Positions 30,310 to 38,795 of a DNA stretch of 43,283 bases are shown here, in pieces (position 1 is the stretch's first letter; every line of letters starts with the position of its first letter). The position numbers and the translations under genes were made by a program. The stretch is taken from the NCBI GenBank assembly GCA_016871915.1, contig VHBP01000019.1:1-43283 (forward strand). Direction: 5' to 3'. The stretch is from Gemmatimonadota bacterium (GTDB lineage: Bacteria; Gemmatimonadota; Gemmatimonadetes; Gemmatimonadales; Gemmatimonadaceae). Below the pieces are notes generated by a model that saw only the letters and a program-made list of their open reading frames with translations, was not told where the DNA came from and ran no database searches.

Positions 30310-31571
30310 TAGCGAACCTCCCCTGCCGCGATGGATGACCGGGCGGCGGCGACGGCGCGCAGCCGCTCGACGCGCGAACGCTCCAGACGCGATGAGGCCG
30401 GGCTGATGAGCCGCCCCCGATCGAGGATGACGAAGAGCAGACCCATGAGGACCACGTTCAGACCCAGGAAAGCCAGGAAATAGGTCCCGCTCCCCCGCGC
30501 CACACCGGCGACGTCGAGCAGCAGCATCCCCGTCGAGACGATCACGATGTACAGCAGCGCCACCGGGAGCATGAACTTCCACCCGAGCGACATGAGCTGG
30601 TCATAGCGGAACCGCGGCAAGGTCCACCGGATCCAGATGAAGAAGAACATGAAGGCGCCGATCTTCGCGGCAAAGATCGCGAAGGTCGCCAGCGCCTTAG
30701 CGACGGTGGCCGGACCGGTCGTATCCCAGTCGGTGAACGGGATATCCCACCCACCGAGGAAGAGGGTCACGAACATCGCGCTCGCCGTGAGCATGTTGGC
30801 GTATTCGGCGATGAAGAACATCGAGAACTTCATCGCGCTGTATTCGCTGTGATACCCCGCGATCAGCTCCGACTCGGCTTCCGCCATGTCGAAGGGGACG
30901 CGATTGGTCTCCGCGAAGGCCGACACCATGAAGACGAAGGCCGCGACCGAGAGGAGGACCACGTTCCAGCCCCCGGCGGCCTGCAGCGCGACCACCTGCG
31001 GCAACGAGACGTTCCCCATCAAGAGGAGCACCGCGACGACGCTCAGCCCCATCGCGACCTCATAGCTCACCATCTGGGCCGAGGCACGCAAGCCGCCCAG
31101 CAAGGAATACTTGTTGTTCGATGACCATCCGGCGAGCACGATGCCGTAGACGCCCAGCGAGGTGATCGCGAGCGGGTAGAGCACGCCGATGGGAGCATCC
31201 GCGACGATCAGATCGACCTTCCCCCACGGCGTCGGGAGCGGCGCGCCGAAGGGGATCACCGCCCAAGCGGTGAGCGCCATGGTGAAGGCGATCGCCGGCG
31301 CGAGGAGGAAGGTGGGCTTGTTCACATCGCCCGGCATCGACTCTTCCTTCACGAAGTTCTTCACGCCGTCCGCAAGGACCTGAAAGAGCCCCCACGGCCC
31401 CACCCGGTTCGGGCCATGCCGGTCCTGGATCCACGCCGAGACCTTCCGCTCAGCGAGGGTGGAGTAGGCGACGACGACCATGTAGAGGGTGAAGACGACG
31501 AGCATCTTCACCACGGTCGCGATCAGGAAGGGCCAGAAGGCGGGCTCGAGCTGCATCGGATCGAGTGGCAT
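30309..31571 (-). CDS. nuoH: NADH-quinone oxidoreductase subunit H
   Basis: Quinone-chamber membrane subunit of complex I. Conserved loops are AERKVSAWIQDRHGPNRVGP (the amphipathic region near residue 40) and AETNRVPFDMAEAESEL with AGYHSEYS, lining the quinone access channel. Eight to nine hydrophobic helices are present. At 420 aa it exceeds E. coli NuoH (325), mostly through an arginine-rich C-terminal tail of about 35 residues, which is probably cytoplasmic. Start shares a base with the nuoG stop (TGATG). Confidence 0.97.
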   Translation of the reverse strand: MPLDPMQLEPAFWPFLIATVVKMLVVFTLYMVVVAYSTLAERKVSAWIQDRHGPNRVGPWGLFQVLADGVKNFVKEESMPGDVNKPTFLLAPAIAFTMALTAWAVIPFGAPLPTPWGKVDLIVADAPIGVLYPLAITSLGVYGIVLAGWSSNNKYSLLGGLRASAQMVSYEVAMGLSVVAVLLLMGNVSLPQVVALQAAGGWNVVLLSVAAFVFMVSAFAETNRVPFDMAEAESELIAGYHSEYSAMKFSMFFIAEYANMLTASAMFVTLFLGGWDIPFTDWDTTGPATVAKALATFAIFAAKIGAFMFFFIWIRWTLPRFRYDQLMSLGWKFMLPVALLYIVIVSTGMLLLDVAGVARGSGTYFLAFLGLNVVLMGLLFVILDRGRLISPASSRLERSRVERLRAVAAARSSIAAGEVR

Positions 31572-33136
31572 CAGGCGGCCCCCACCGTGGCATCAGCGAG
31601 CGGCGCGCCGCGCAGACCGAGGGTCTCATACGAGAGCCCACGGAAGGCCGGCTCGGCCGAGGCGAGGGCCGCGAAGGCCGCGCTCGGCAGATGGCAGTCG
31701 TCGCTTGGTGCTCCGAGCGCCGTCGCCAGGTCGGCGAGGGCATACCAGCTCGGCCGGGCGAGCCCAGGGGCCGCCTTGGCCTGCAGGAAGCGCTGCACGC
31801 GACCGCGGAGGTTGGTGAAGGTCCCCTCCTCCTCGGCGACGTTCGCGATGGGGAGGATCACATCCGGAACAAAGCCAGCAGGGAGCGTGGTCCCGACGAC
31901 GATCACGGCCCCGGCGCGGCGCACCGCGGCGGTGTCGAGACCCTCGACCGCGTCATCTGCCAGGATCAGGAGGTCGCCATCACGCAGGCCGGAGAGCGGA
32001 CCGTCGTCGCGGCGCGCGAAGCCCAACCGCTCGGCCCCGGCGACGTTCGGAGCGCGGTCGGCGCGCAGCGACAGGTCAGTCACCCCTGGGAGCGGGGCCT
32101 CCGGACCGGTCGCACACCGGAACACCCCCTCGCCTCCGGTCTTCGTGATGATGCGCTTGAGGAGGAAGAGCGCTTCGTTCGAGAGCGTCGGACTCGCGAC
32201 GACGAAGGCGCGCTTGCTCGCGGCGAGTCGCGCCGCCTCATCGAGGGCGATGCGCCAATCGACGAGGGTGAGCACGTCGTGCATCTTCATCGCCGGGGAC
32301 TGCAGGCGATCCGGCCGATTCATCCACCGGTAATCGAGCCGCCCCACGTCGCACATATAGAACTGGTTGACCGCGTCGTTCGCGCGCGGCTTCTGGCGCA
32401 CGATGACGTTGTCTCGCGTCTCGAGGACGGTGTTGCACCCCTGCGAGCAGCCGGTGCAGACCGAGGCGGTGCGATCAAGCTCCCAGGCACGCGCCTTGTT
32501 CAGGAAGTCCTTGGAGACGAGTGCCCCGACCGGGCAGAGGTCGATCACATTCGCGGCCCAGGGCTGCGTGAGCCCCTCATCGCCGGTCCGCGCGATCATC
32601 GCGCGATCGCCGCGCTCCGAGACGCAGAGCACCGGGGCCTCATGCACGTCGTCCATGAAGCGGACACAGCGGGTGCAGAGGATGCAGCGGTTCGCGACGA
32701 AGAGCACGTCGCCGCCGAAGTCCTCGACCGGGTTGAAGCGCTTCGGCTCGTGATACCGCGAGTCGGCGCGCCCTTCCTGGAAGGTGTAGTCCTGCAGCTC
32801 GCACTCCCCGGCCTGGTCGCAGATCGGGCAGTCGAGCGGATGATTGATCAGCAGGAGCTCGAGCACCCCCTTACGGGCCTCGAGTGCCTTGTCCGAGAAG
32901 ACGTGCACCACCTGCCCATCCGCCGCCGCCGTCGCGCACGAGGGCGCGAGCTTCGGCATCTTCTCGACCTCCACCAGACACATGCGGCAGACGCCGGCTA
33001 CCGGGAGCCCCGGGTGGTAGCAGTAGTGCGGGACGAGCACCCCCGCCGCCTTCGCCGCCTCGAGGATCGAGGTGCCCTCGGGCACGCTCACCGTGCGCCC
33101 CTCGATCGTCAGGTTCACCAGCTTCACGTCGGCCAC
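31571..33136 (-). CDS. nuoG: NADH-quinone oxidoreductase subunit G, short form with N7 ligands
   Basis: Iron-sulfur subunit of the peripheral arm. Ligands visible: N1b, Cys39/50/53/67; N5, His99 with Cys103/106/112; N4, Cys151/154/157/201; and the optional N7 cluster, Cys227/230/234/262. The molybdopterin-oxidoreductase-like domain after residue 220 is strongly reduced, giving 521 aa against 780-910 in Thermus or E. coli. The start is GTG directly after the nuoF stop, preceded by a G-rich ribosome-binding site (GGGGGGAT). Confidence 0.96.
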   Translation of the reverse strand: MADVKLVNLTIEGRTVSVPEGTSILEAAKAAGVLVPHYCYHPGLPVAGVCRMCLVEVEKMPKLAPSCATAAADGQVVHVFSDKALEARKGVLELLLINHPLDCPICDQAGECELQDYTFQEGRADSRYHEPKRFNPVEDFGGDVLFVANRCILCTRCVRFMDDVHEAPVLCVSERGDRAMIARTGDEGLTQPWAANVIDLCPVGALVSKDFLNKARAWELDRTASVCTGCSQGCNTVLETRDNVIVRQKPRANDAVNQFYMCDVGRLDYRWMNRPDRLQSPAMKMHDVLTLVDWRIALDEAARLAASKRAFVVASPTLSNEALFLLKRIITKTGGEGVFRCATGPEAPLPGVTDLSLRADRAPNVAGAERLGFARRDDGPLSGLRDGDLLILADDAVEGLDTAAVRRAGAVIVVGTTLPAGFVPDVILPIANVAEEEGTFTNLRGRVQRFLQAKAAPGLARPSWYALADLATALGAPSDDCHLPSAAFAALASAEPAFRGLSYETLGLRGAPLADATVGAA

Positions 33137-34447
33137 TTATCCCCCCACCACGACGGTCGCGGTGCGCTTGCCGGTGATCAGCGCCTCGAACTCCCCGCGG
33201 AACTTCTTGATCCCGCTCGTGACCGGGGCCGCGCACGAATCGCTCAGCACGCAGATGGTCTTCCCCGTCATCGACTCGGCGAGATCGAAGATCGTGTCGA
33301 GGTCCTCGAAGGTCCCCTGCCCCGCGACGATCCGCTCGAGGATCTTGGTCATCCACGCCGTGCCCTCGCGGCACTGCGTGCACTGCGCGCAGCTCTCATG
33401 GGCATAGAAGCGGGCGAGACGCGCGAGCTGCCGCGGCATCGACTGCGCGTCGTCGAAGATGATGACGCCGCCGGAACCGAGCATCGTCCCCTGCGCGATG
33501 AAGCCCTCGTAATCCATCAGGACGGCCTCGGCCTCCTCGATGGTGATCACCGGGACGGAGGAGCCGCCCGGGATCAATGCCTTGAAGCGCCGGCCGGGAA
33601 GCGGGCCACCGCAGAGGTCATAGAGGAATTCCTTGAACGGGAATCCCATCACGACCTCGTAGTTCCCCGGGCGCGCGACGTTGCCGCAGACCGAGAAGAG
33701 CTTGCTCCCCGTGCTCTTGGGGCTGGAGAGCGACATCGCCTTGTACCACTCCGCCCCGTTGTTCAGGATGTGCGGGACGGCGGCGAGGGTCTCGACGTTG
33801 TTGATCGTGGTCGGCTGCCCGAAGAGGCCAGCGACCGCCGGGAAGGGGGGCTTGATGCGCGGGTTGCCGCGCTTCCCCTCGATCGAGTTCATGAGGGCGG
33901 TCTCCTCACCGCAGATGTACGCCCCCGCTCCCGTGTGCACCCAGACGTCGATGTTCTTGCCGGAGCCCATCGCGTTCCTCCCGATGACCCCAGCGGCCCG
34001 CGCCTCGGCGAGCGCCGCCTCCATCACGCGGATCGGCTCGGTGAACTCGCCGCGGATGTAGATGTAGGCCGTCTCCGCCCCGATCGCATACGCACCGATC
34101 GCCACCCCTTCGATGAGGGCGTGCGGGGTCCAGCGCATGATCTCACGATCCTTGAAGGTGCCCGGCTCCGATTCGTCGGCGTTGCAGCAAAGGTAGTGCG
34201 GCTTGCCATCATCGAGCTTCATGAACGACCACTTGAGCCCGGTCGGGAAACCGGCACCGCCGCGCCCGCGGAGTCCGGACGCCTTCACGACATCCTGGAT
34301 CGCGGTCGGGGTCGAATGGAGCGCCTGCGCGAGCGCCTTGTAGCCCCCGCGCGCCTTCCACCCTTCCAGGGTCTTCGCCTCGAGATCGCCGAAGTGCTTC
34401 GAGAGCACCGGCGTCTCGCGCGGATGGGATTGATGCGGATAACCCAT
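33137..34447 (-). CDS. nuoF: NADH-quinone oxidoreductase subunit F
   Basis: NADH-oxidising flavoprotein of complex I. GRGGAGFPTG (61-70) binds NADH/FMN, CNADESEPGTFKDRE follows, and GAGAYICGEETAL is the FMN loop. Cluster N3 is bound by Cys in ESCAQCTQCREGT plus the Cys of TICVLSDSC. Length 436 aa fits (445 in E. coli). It starts 2 nt after nuoE. Confidence 0.97.
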   Translation of the reverse strand: MGYPHQSHPRETPVLSKHFGDLEAKTLEGWKARGGYKALAQALHSTPTAIQDVVKASGLRGRGGAGFPTGLKWSFMKLDDGKPHYLCCNADESEPGTFKDREIMRWTPHALIEGVAIGAYAIGAETAYIYIRGEFTEPIRVMEAALAEARAAGVIGRNAMGSGKNIDVWVHTGAGAYICGEETALMNSIEGKRGNPRIKPPFPAVAGLFGQPTTINNVETLAAVPHILNNGAEWYKAMSLSSPKSTGSKLFSVCGNVARPGNYEVVMGFPFKEFLYDLCGGPLPGRRFKALIPGGSSVPVITIEEAEAVLMDYEGFIAQGTMLGSGGVIIFDDAQSMPRQLARLARFYAHESCAQCTQCREGTAWMTKILERIVAGQGTFEDLDTIFDLAESMTGKTICVLSDSCAAPVTSGIKKFRGEFEALITGKRTATVVVGG

Positions 34448-34449
34448 GA

Positions 34450-34998
34450 TCAGTCCTTGAGCCCGGCAAGGATCGCCGGGACCTTCTCGGGGGTCACGTT
34501 CTCCACGTAGTCCTCATTGATCTGCACCGGGGTCGCGAACCCGCACGCCCCGAGGCACTCGACCTCGATCACCGTGTACTTGCCGTCGGGCGAGGTCAGC
34601 CCGAGCTCCTTGCACCCCGTGTGCTCCAGGAAGGCCTCGACGACCTTGTCAGCCCCCGCGCAGAGGCAGGGCGAGGTGGTGCACACCTGGATGAAGTGCT
34701 GCCCGACCGGGTGCTGGTGATACATGGTGTAGAAGGTCACGACCCCCTTCACGTAGGCCGCGGTGCACCCGAGCTGCTCGCCGACCTCCTGCATCGCCGC
34801 CTCGCTGATCCACCCGCGATCCTGCTGCACCATCCAGAGCGCCGGAAGGAGCGCGGCCCGCTTCTCCGGATAGCGGCGCATCAACTTCGCGAGCTCATTC
34901 GCCCGCGCCGAGCCCGGTGTGAAGACGGGAACGTAGGGGCCGTGATCATGCGCGGCGTGGCCACCACCCTGCGATGGGGCCGAAGGGCCATGGCTCAT
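34450..34998 (-). CDS. nuoE: NADH-quinone oxidoreductase subunit E
   Basis: Thioredoxin-like [2Fe-2S] subunit (cluster N1a). Ligands Cys106, Cys111, Cys148 and Cys152 lie in VCTTSPC and ECLGAC. The helical N-terminal part (about 35-95) is typical. The first 25 residues are an added Gly/His/Pro-rich tail (GGGHAAHDHG). Length 182 aa (166 in E. coli). Start overlaps nuoD by 4 nt (ATGA). Confidence 0.96.
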   Translation of the reverse strand: MSHGPSAPSQGGGHAAHDHGPYVPVFTPGSARANELAKLMRRYPEKRAALLPALWMVQQDRGWISEAAMQEVGEQLGCTAAYVKGVVTFYTMYHQHPVGQHFIQVCTTSPCLCAGADKVVEAFLEHTGCKELGLTSPDGKYTVIEVECLGACGFATPVQINEDYVENVTPEKVPAILAGLKD

Positions 34999-36290
34999 CG
35001 ATCGATCTCTCCCATGACGATGTCGATGGACGCGTTGATCGCGATCACGTCGGAGAGGAGATGCCCCTCCACCATCCGGGGGATGGCCGACAGGTTGACG
35101 TAGCTCGGGGGCCGGATGCGCCAGCGCACCGGCTTCGCAGTCCCGTCGGAGACGAAGTAGTACCCCTTCTCCCCCTTCGGGCTCTCGACCGGCACATAGG
35201 CCTCACCGATCGGGGGCCGCGGGCCCTCCATCACGAGCTTGAAGTGATGGATCATCGATTCCATCTCGCTCGTCGCCTTGTGCTTCGGCGGGAGGATGAC
35301 CCGCGGGTCATCGACGTTCACCGGGCCCTCAGGGAGCCGCGCGAGCGCCTGCTCGAGGATCCGCACCGACTGCCGCAGCTCCTCGAAGCGCACGAGGAAG
35401 CGATCGTACACATCGCCGTTGGTCCCGACCGGGACATCGAAGTCGTAGGTCTCGTAATCGAGGTACGGCACATCCTTGCGGACGTCGTAGGCCACACCGG
35501 AGGCGCGAAGCATCGGCCCCGACAGCCCGTAGTTGATCGCCTCCTCCGGCGTCATCACCCCGATCCCCACGGTGCGCCCCACCCAGATCGCGTTCCGGGT
35601 GAGCATCCGATCGACCTCATCGAGGGTCTTCGGGAACTGGCGCAGGAAGGCGCGGAGCCCATCGGTCCATCCGGCCGGCACATCGGCGATCATCCCACCG
35701 ACGCGCGAGCCGCTCGTCGTGAGCCGCGCCCCGGTCCACCCCTCGAGGAGCTTGTAGACGTTCTCCCGTTCCTGGAAGCACCAGAGGAAGGGCGTGAAGG
35801 CACCGATGTCGATGCAGGTGGTGCCGAGCCAGACGAGGTGCGAGATGATGCGGGAGAGCTCCATCGCCATCACGCGGAGCACGGTGCAGCGCTCCGTGAT
35901 CTCGATCCCGAACAACCGCTCCGCGCCGAGCGCAAAGGCGACGTTGTTCCCCATCGAGTTCAGATAGTCCTCGCGATCGGTCCACGGGATGATCTGATTG
36001 TATTGACGGTACTCGCCGATCTTCTCGAACCCGCAATGCAGGTAGCCGACATGCGGGATACACCGCACCACGGTCTCGCCATCGAGCTCGAGCACGAGGC
36101 GGAGCACGCCGTGGGTCGCCGGGTGCTGTGGCCCGATGTTGATCAGCATGTGCTCACCCTCGAGCTCCGGCTCGAGGGAGGGCGGCGCACTGGTCAGCCC
36201 TTCGGCGCCGAGTGGGATCCGGATCGGCCGCCCATCGGGGCCGAGGCCGGTGGTGGAGAGGGCGACTTCGATCGTCTTGGTCACGGCCAT
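34995..36290 (-). CDS. nuoD: NADH-quinone oxidoreductase subunit D
   Basis: 49-kDa-type subunit forming the quinone-binding pocket with NuoB, related to NiFe-hydrogenase large subunits. INIGPQHPATHGVLRL contains the conserved His pair, followed by PHVGYLHCGFEK and the C-terminal VMGEIDR ending, where Asp is conserved. About 45 residues precede the conserved core. Unlike the E. coli NuoCD fusion, NuoC and NuoD are separate here (3-nt gap). Length 431 aa is usual for unfused NuoD. Confidence 0.97.
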   Translation of the reverse strand: MAVTKTIEVALSTTGLGPDGRPIRIPLGAEGLTSAPPSLEPELEGEHMLINIGPQHPATHGVLRLVLELDGETVVRCIPHVGYLHCGFEKIGEYRQYNQIIPWTDREDYLNSMGNNVAFALGAERLFGIEITERCTVLRVMAMELSRIISHLVWLGTTCIDIGAFTPFLWCFQERENVYKLLEGWTGARLTTSGSRVGGMIADVPAGWTDGLRAFLRQFPKTLDEVDRMLTRNAIWVGRTVGIGVMTPEEAINYGLSGPMLRASGVAYDVRKDVPYLDYETYDFDVPVGTNGDVYDRFLVRFEELRQSVRILEQALARLPEGPVNVDDPRVILPPKHKATSEMESMIHHFKLVMEGPRPPIGEAYVPVESPKGEKGYYFVSDGTAKPVRWRIRPPSYVNLSAIPRMVEGHLLSDVIAINASIDIVMGEIDR

Positions 36291-36293
36291 CGG

Positions 36294-37022
36294 CTACTCT
36301 CCCACCCGCTCGCCGCCACCGAGACGCTTGCGCATGTCCTCGGGGAGGGAGGCGAAGGCATCGGCCACCGAGAGCTCTTCCATGGAGTAGCGGGCCTCGG
36401 GATCGGCGGCGAGGGCGTTGGTCAGTTGCTCCGCGCGCGAGAACCGGCCGCGCAGCGGGAAATCCTTCCGGAGGGGGAAGCCCTCCTTGTAATCCTCCCA
36501 GAGGAGGATGCGGCGGAGATCGGGGTGGCCAGCGAAGCGGATGCCGAACATGTCGAAGCACTCGCGCTCGAGCCAATCGGCCCCCTTCCAGATCCCCCAC
36601 ACACTCGGCACCTCGAGCGGGGTGACCCCATTCTTCGGGAGCTCCGTCTTGAGGCGGAGGAAGCGGCGATACGAGAGCGACCGGAGATGCCAGACCACCT
36701 CGAGCGGCCGCACCTCGTCGCGATACTCCACGGCGGTCACGTCGACGAGATAGTCGTAGCGCTGGGTCGGATCGTCGTGGAGCCACTGCGCGATCTCGGC
36801 CAGGCGCTCACGCGCCACATAGACCGTCGTATCACCCCAGACCACCTCGTGCCGACCGATCGCTACCCCGAACCTCGTGCGGAGCGCCTCGACCGAGGGG
36901 TTTGCCTCCCCACCTCGATGCGGCAGGTTTCGTGGGCTCTTGGGGGCCGGCGCACCGGGCTGGCCGGTGTGGACCACCGCGAAGGCCGGGGCCCCCGGAT
37001 CCTGCGATGCGAACTGGCTCAC
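36294..37022 (-). CDS. nuoC: NADH-quinone oxidoreductase subunit C
   Basis: 30-kDa-type peripheral subunit. The diagnostic stretch [22 protein letters not shown] with [17 protein letters not shown] is present (about 155-195). The first 40 residues are Pro/Gly/Ala-rich and look disordered. Start is GTG, overlapping the nuoB stop (GTGA); 242 aa. Confidence 0.96.
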   Translation of the reverse strand: MSQFASQDPGAPAFAVVHTGQPGAPAPKSPRNLPHRGGEANPSVEALRTRFGVAIGRHEVVWGDTTVYVARERLAEIAQWLHDDPTQRYDYLVDVTAVEYRDEVRPLEVVWHLRSLSYRRFLRLKTELPKNGVTPLEVPSVWGIWKGADWLERECFDMFGIRFAGHPDLRRILLWEDYKEGFPLRKDFPLRGRFSRAEQLTNALAADPEARYSMEELSVADAFASLPEDMRKRLGGGERVGE

Positions 37023-37648
37023 GGCGCCGACCGGGTCTGATGTACCGAGTTGCCGAAGGGCTCGGAGAGCTCGTCGATTCGGCTCGGCGGGATATAGAGC
37101 TGGGAGGTCGGATCCGGCACCATCTCGTCACGGAGCGTCTCGTTGGACATCCGCTCCTCCATGATCTTCTTCTGCAGCATCATGATCCCGTGGATCAGTC
37201 CCTCGGGACGCGGCGGGCAGCCGGGAACGTAGACATCGACGGGGATGATGGTGTCGATTCCCTGCACCACGGCGTAGGAGTCGAACATCCCCCCCGACGA
37301 GGCGCAGGCACCCATCGAGATCACCCACTTGGGCTGATGCATCTGCTGATGGATTCGCCGGAGCACCGGGGCGAGCTTGAAGGGGACGCGCCCGGCGCAG
37401 ATGAGGACATCGCTCTGACGGGGCGAGAACGCCATCCGCTCCATCCCGAAGCGCGCGAGGTCGAAGTGCGAGGCGGCGCTCGCCATGAACTCGATCGCAC
37501 AGCAGGCGGTGCCGAAGGGCATCGGCCAGAGAGAGTTCGCTCGGCCCCAATTCACCAGGAAGTCGAGCCGGGTGGTGATCCACCCTTCCTGCGAGACCGG
37601 GTTAAAGGAGACCGCACCGCTGCGGTCGGGCTGCGCCATCAATCCCAT
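37019..37648 (-). CDS. nuoB: NADH-quinone oxidoreductase subunit B
   Basis: Holds terminal cluster N2 next to the quinone site. The ligands are the tandem Cys49-Cys50 ([10 protein letters not shown]), Cys115 (GACASSGG) and Cys144 (VPGCPPRPE). I use the ATG at 37648 (209 aa, GGGAG 8 nt upstream, 10-nt overlap with nuoA). An ATG at 37639 would share a base with the nuoA stop and start at MAQPD; the choice is uncertain. Confidence 0.96.
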   Translation of the reverse strand: MGLMAQPDRSGAVSFNPVSQEGWITTRLDFLVNWGRANSLWPMPFGTACCAIEFMASAASHFDLARFGMERMAFSPRQSDVLICAGRVPFKLAPVLRRIHQQMHQPKWVISMGACASSGGMFDSYAVVQGIDTIIPVDVYVPGCPPRPEGLIHGIMMLQKKIMEERMSNETLRDEMVPDPTSQLYIPPSRIDELSEPFGNSVHQTRSAP

Positions 37649-38043
37649 TGCAGGGCTCCCTTCTTCCAGATGTAGACGTAGCCGGCGAGCAGGATCGCCA
37701 TGAAGACCAGCATCTCCCCGAGGCCGAAGAACGAGGCCTGGCCAGCCGGGCAGGCGCCGGCGACGAGGGGGACGGCACAGGAGAGCTGCGTGTAATACGC
37801 GCTCCACGGGATCATGAACACCGTCTCGATATCGAAGACGATGAACAGCATCGCCACCAGGTAGAACTTGACCGAGAACCGCTCCCGCGCGTCGCTGAGG
37901 ACGGGCATCCCCGATTCGTACGGTTGCTGCTTGACGGGGGTGGGACGGTGGCGCGTGATGAGGTGCGACGCGCCTAAGATGGCCACCGCGTTCACCGCGG
38001 CGAAGCCGAGCAGTAACAGGATCGGGAGATACGTCCGTTCCAT
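37639..38043 (-). CDS. nuoA: NADH-quinone oxidoreductase subunit A
   Basis: Three-helix membrane subunit at the quinone entry. [10 protein letters not shown] (Glu) and the second-helix motif [11 protein letters not shown] with conserved acidic residues are clear. Length 134 aa. First gene of the nuo array. The leader just before its ATG reads CTCTCCCCCCCA and has no Shine-Dalgarno; a perfect palindrome lies 35-52 nt upstream of the start. Confidence 0.97.
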   Translation of the reverse strand: MERTYLPILLLLGFAAVNAVAILGASHLITRHRPTPVKQQPYESGMPVLSDARERFSVKFYLVAMLFIVFDIETVFMIPWSAYYTQLSCAVPLVAGACPAGQASFFGLGEMLVFMAILLAGYVYIWKKGALQWD

Positions 38044-38077
38044 TGGGGGGGAGAGCGGATCGTGATCGGGGAAGGGT

Positions 38078-38095
38078 TCGTGAAAAATTTCACGA
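38078..38095. promoter_or_regulatory. Operator-like palindrome in the nuoA-dcd intergenic region
   Basis: TCGTGAAAAATTTCACGA is a perfect inverted repeat of 8-bp arms around AA. The inner GTGA-N6-TCAC spacing is that of CRP/FNR-family sites (CRP consensus TGTGA-N6-TCACA). It lies in the 193-bp gap between divergent nuoA and dcd (38044-38236), 35-52 nt before nuoA, so a bound regulator there could act on nuo transcription. The rest of the gap holds only weak promoter-like pairs. The regulator is unknown; as RNA the repeat could form at most a short AU-rich stem. Confidence 0.55.
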
Positions 38096-38236
38096 GCCCA
38101 TACTTTCGGGTGGGGAAGCTAGCGCGCGCCCAGCACACAAGCAACTGCCCCATCGCACCTTGCACCGTGGTCCGCGGCGCCCAGTTTTCAGACTATCGGA
38201 CGCGTGCGGCTCCCGACTCCCCTACCGACCCCACCC

Positions 38237-38791
38237 ATGTCGATCAAGAACGACCGCTGGATCACCGAGATGGCCACCAAGCACGGGATGATCGAGCCGT
38301 TCGAGAGCTCGCAGCAGCGTGATGGCGTCGTCTCCTACGGCGTCTCCGCGTACGGGTACGACATGCGCGTGGCCCCGGAGTACAAGATCTTCACCAATGC
38401 GCTGAGCTCGATCGTCGACCCCAAGCGCTTCGATCCGAAATCGTTCGTGGAATTCGAGGGGGACGTCTGCATCGTGCCGCCGAACTCGTTCGCGCTCGCG
38501 CGGAGCGTCGAATACTTCCGCATCCCGCGCAACGTCATGACGATCACCGTCGGCAAGTCCACCTATGCCCGTTGCGGGATCATCACGAACGTGACCCCCT
38601 TCGAACCAGAGTGGGAGGGGTATGTGACCCTCGAGATCAGCAACACCACCCCGCTCCCCGCCAAGATCTACTCCAACGAGGGGATCGCACAGGTCCTCTT
38701 CTTCGAGGGGGACGAGGGCCCACTCGTCAGCTACAAGGACAAGAAGGGGAAGTACCAGGGCCAGGTCGGGGTCACGCTGCCGAAGATCTGA
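38237..38791 (+). CDS. dcd: dCTP deaminase Dcd
   Basis: Deaminates dCTP to dUTP, supplying dUMP for thymidylate; a trimer of the dUTPase-like fold. The N-terminal [14 protein letters not shown], the nucleotide-binding [10 protein letters not shown] and the catalytic Glu133 in [15 protein letters not shown] are intact. The ATG at 38237 gives 184 aa; an upstream in-frame ATG would add 11 Pro/Thr-rich residues and is unlikely. The leader is C-rich without a Shine-Dalgarno. Whether it is the bifunctional deaminase/dUTPase cannot be told here. It is the only supported plus-strand gene, with its stop 4 bp from the stop of the convergent phytase-like gene. Confidence 0.96.
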   Translation: MSIKNDRWITEMATKHGMIEPFESSQQRDGVVSYGVSAYGYDMRVAPEYKIFTNALSSIVDPKRFDPKSFVEFEGDVCIVPPNSFALARSVEYFRIPRNVMTITVGKSTYARCGIITNVTPFEPEWEGYVTLEISNTTPLPAKIYSNEGIAQVLFFEGDEGPLVSYKDKKGKYQGQVGVTLPKI

Positions 38792-38795
38792 GACA

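Noticed and set aside
31565-34510. Very long open frames opposite nuoG-nuoE (and similarly 34974-37040, 39959-43174, 4659-6278, 15167-18117)
   Set aside because: They lie antisense to strongly conserved genes, are rich in Arg/His/Asp/Glu with no recognisable domain, and arise from lack of stops in GC-rich DNA.
38108-38140. TTGCTT-N17-TAGCTT as the nuoA promoter
   Set aside because: Correct spacing but only 3 of 6 matches in each box; not above chance in a 193-bp gap.
38160-38196. TTGCAC and GACTAT as the dcd promoter
   Set aside because: The spacing is 25 nt, far from the 16-19 nt needed.
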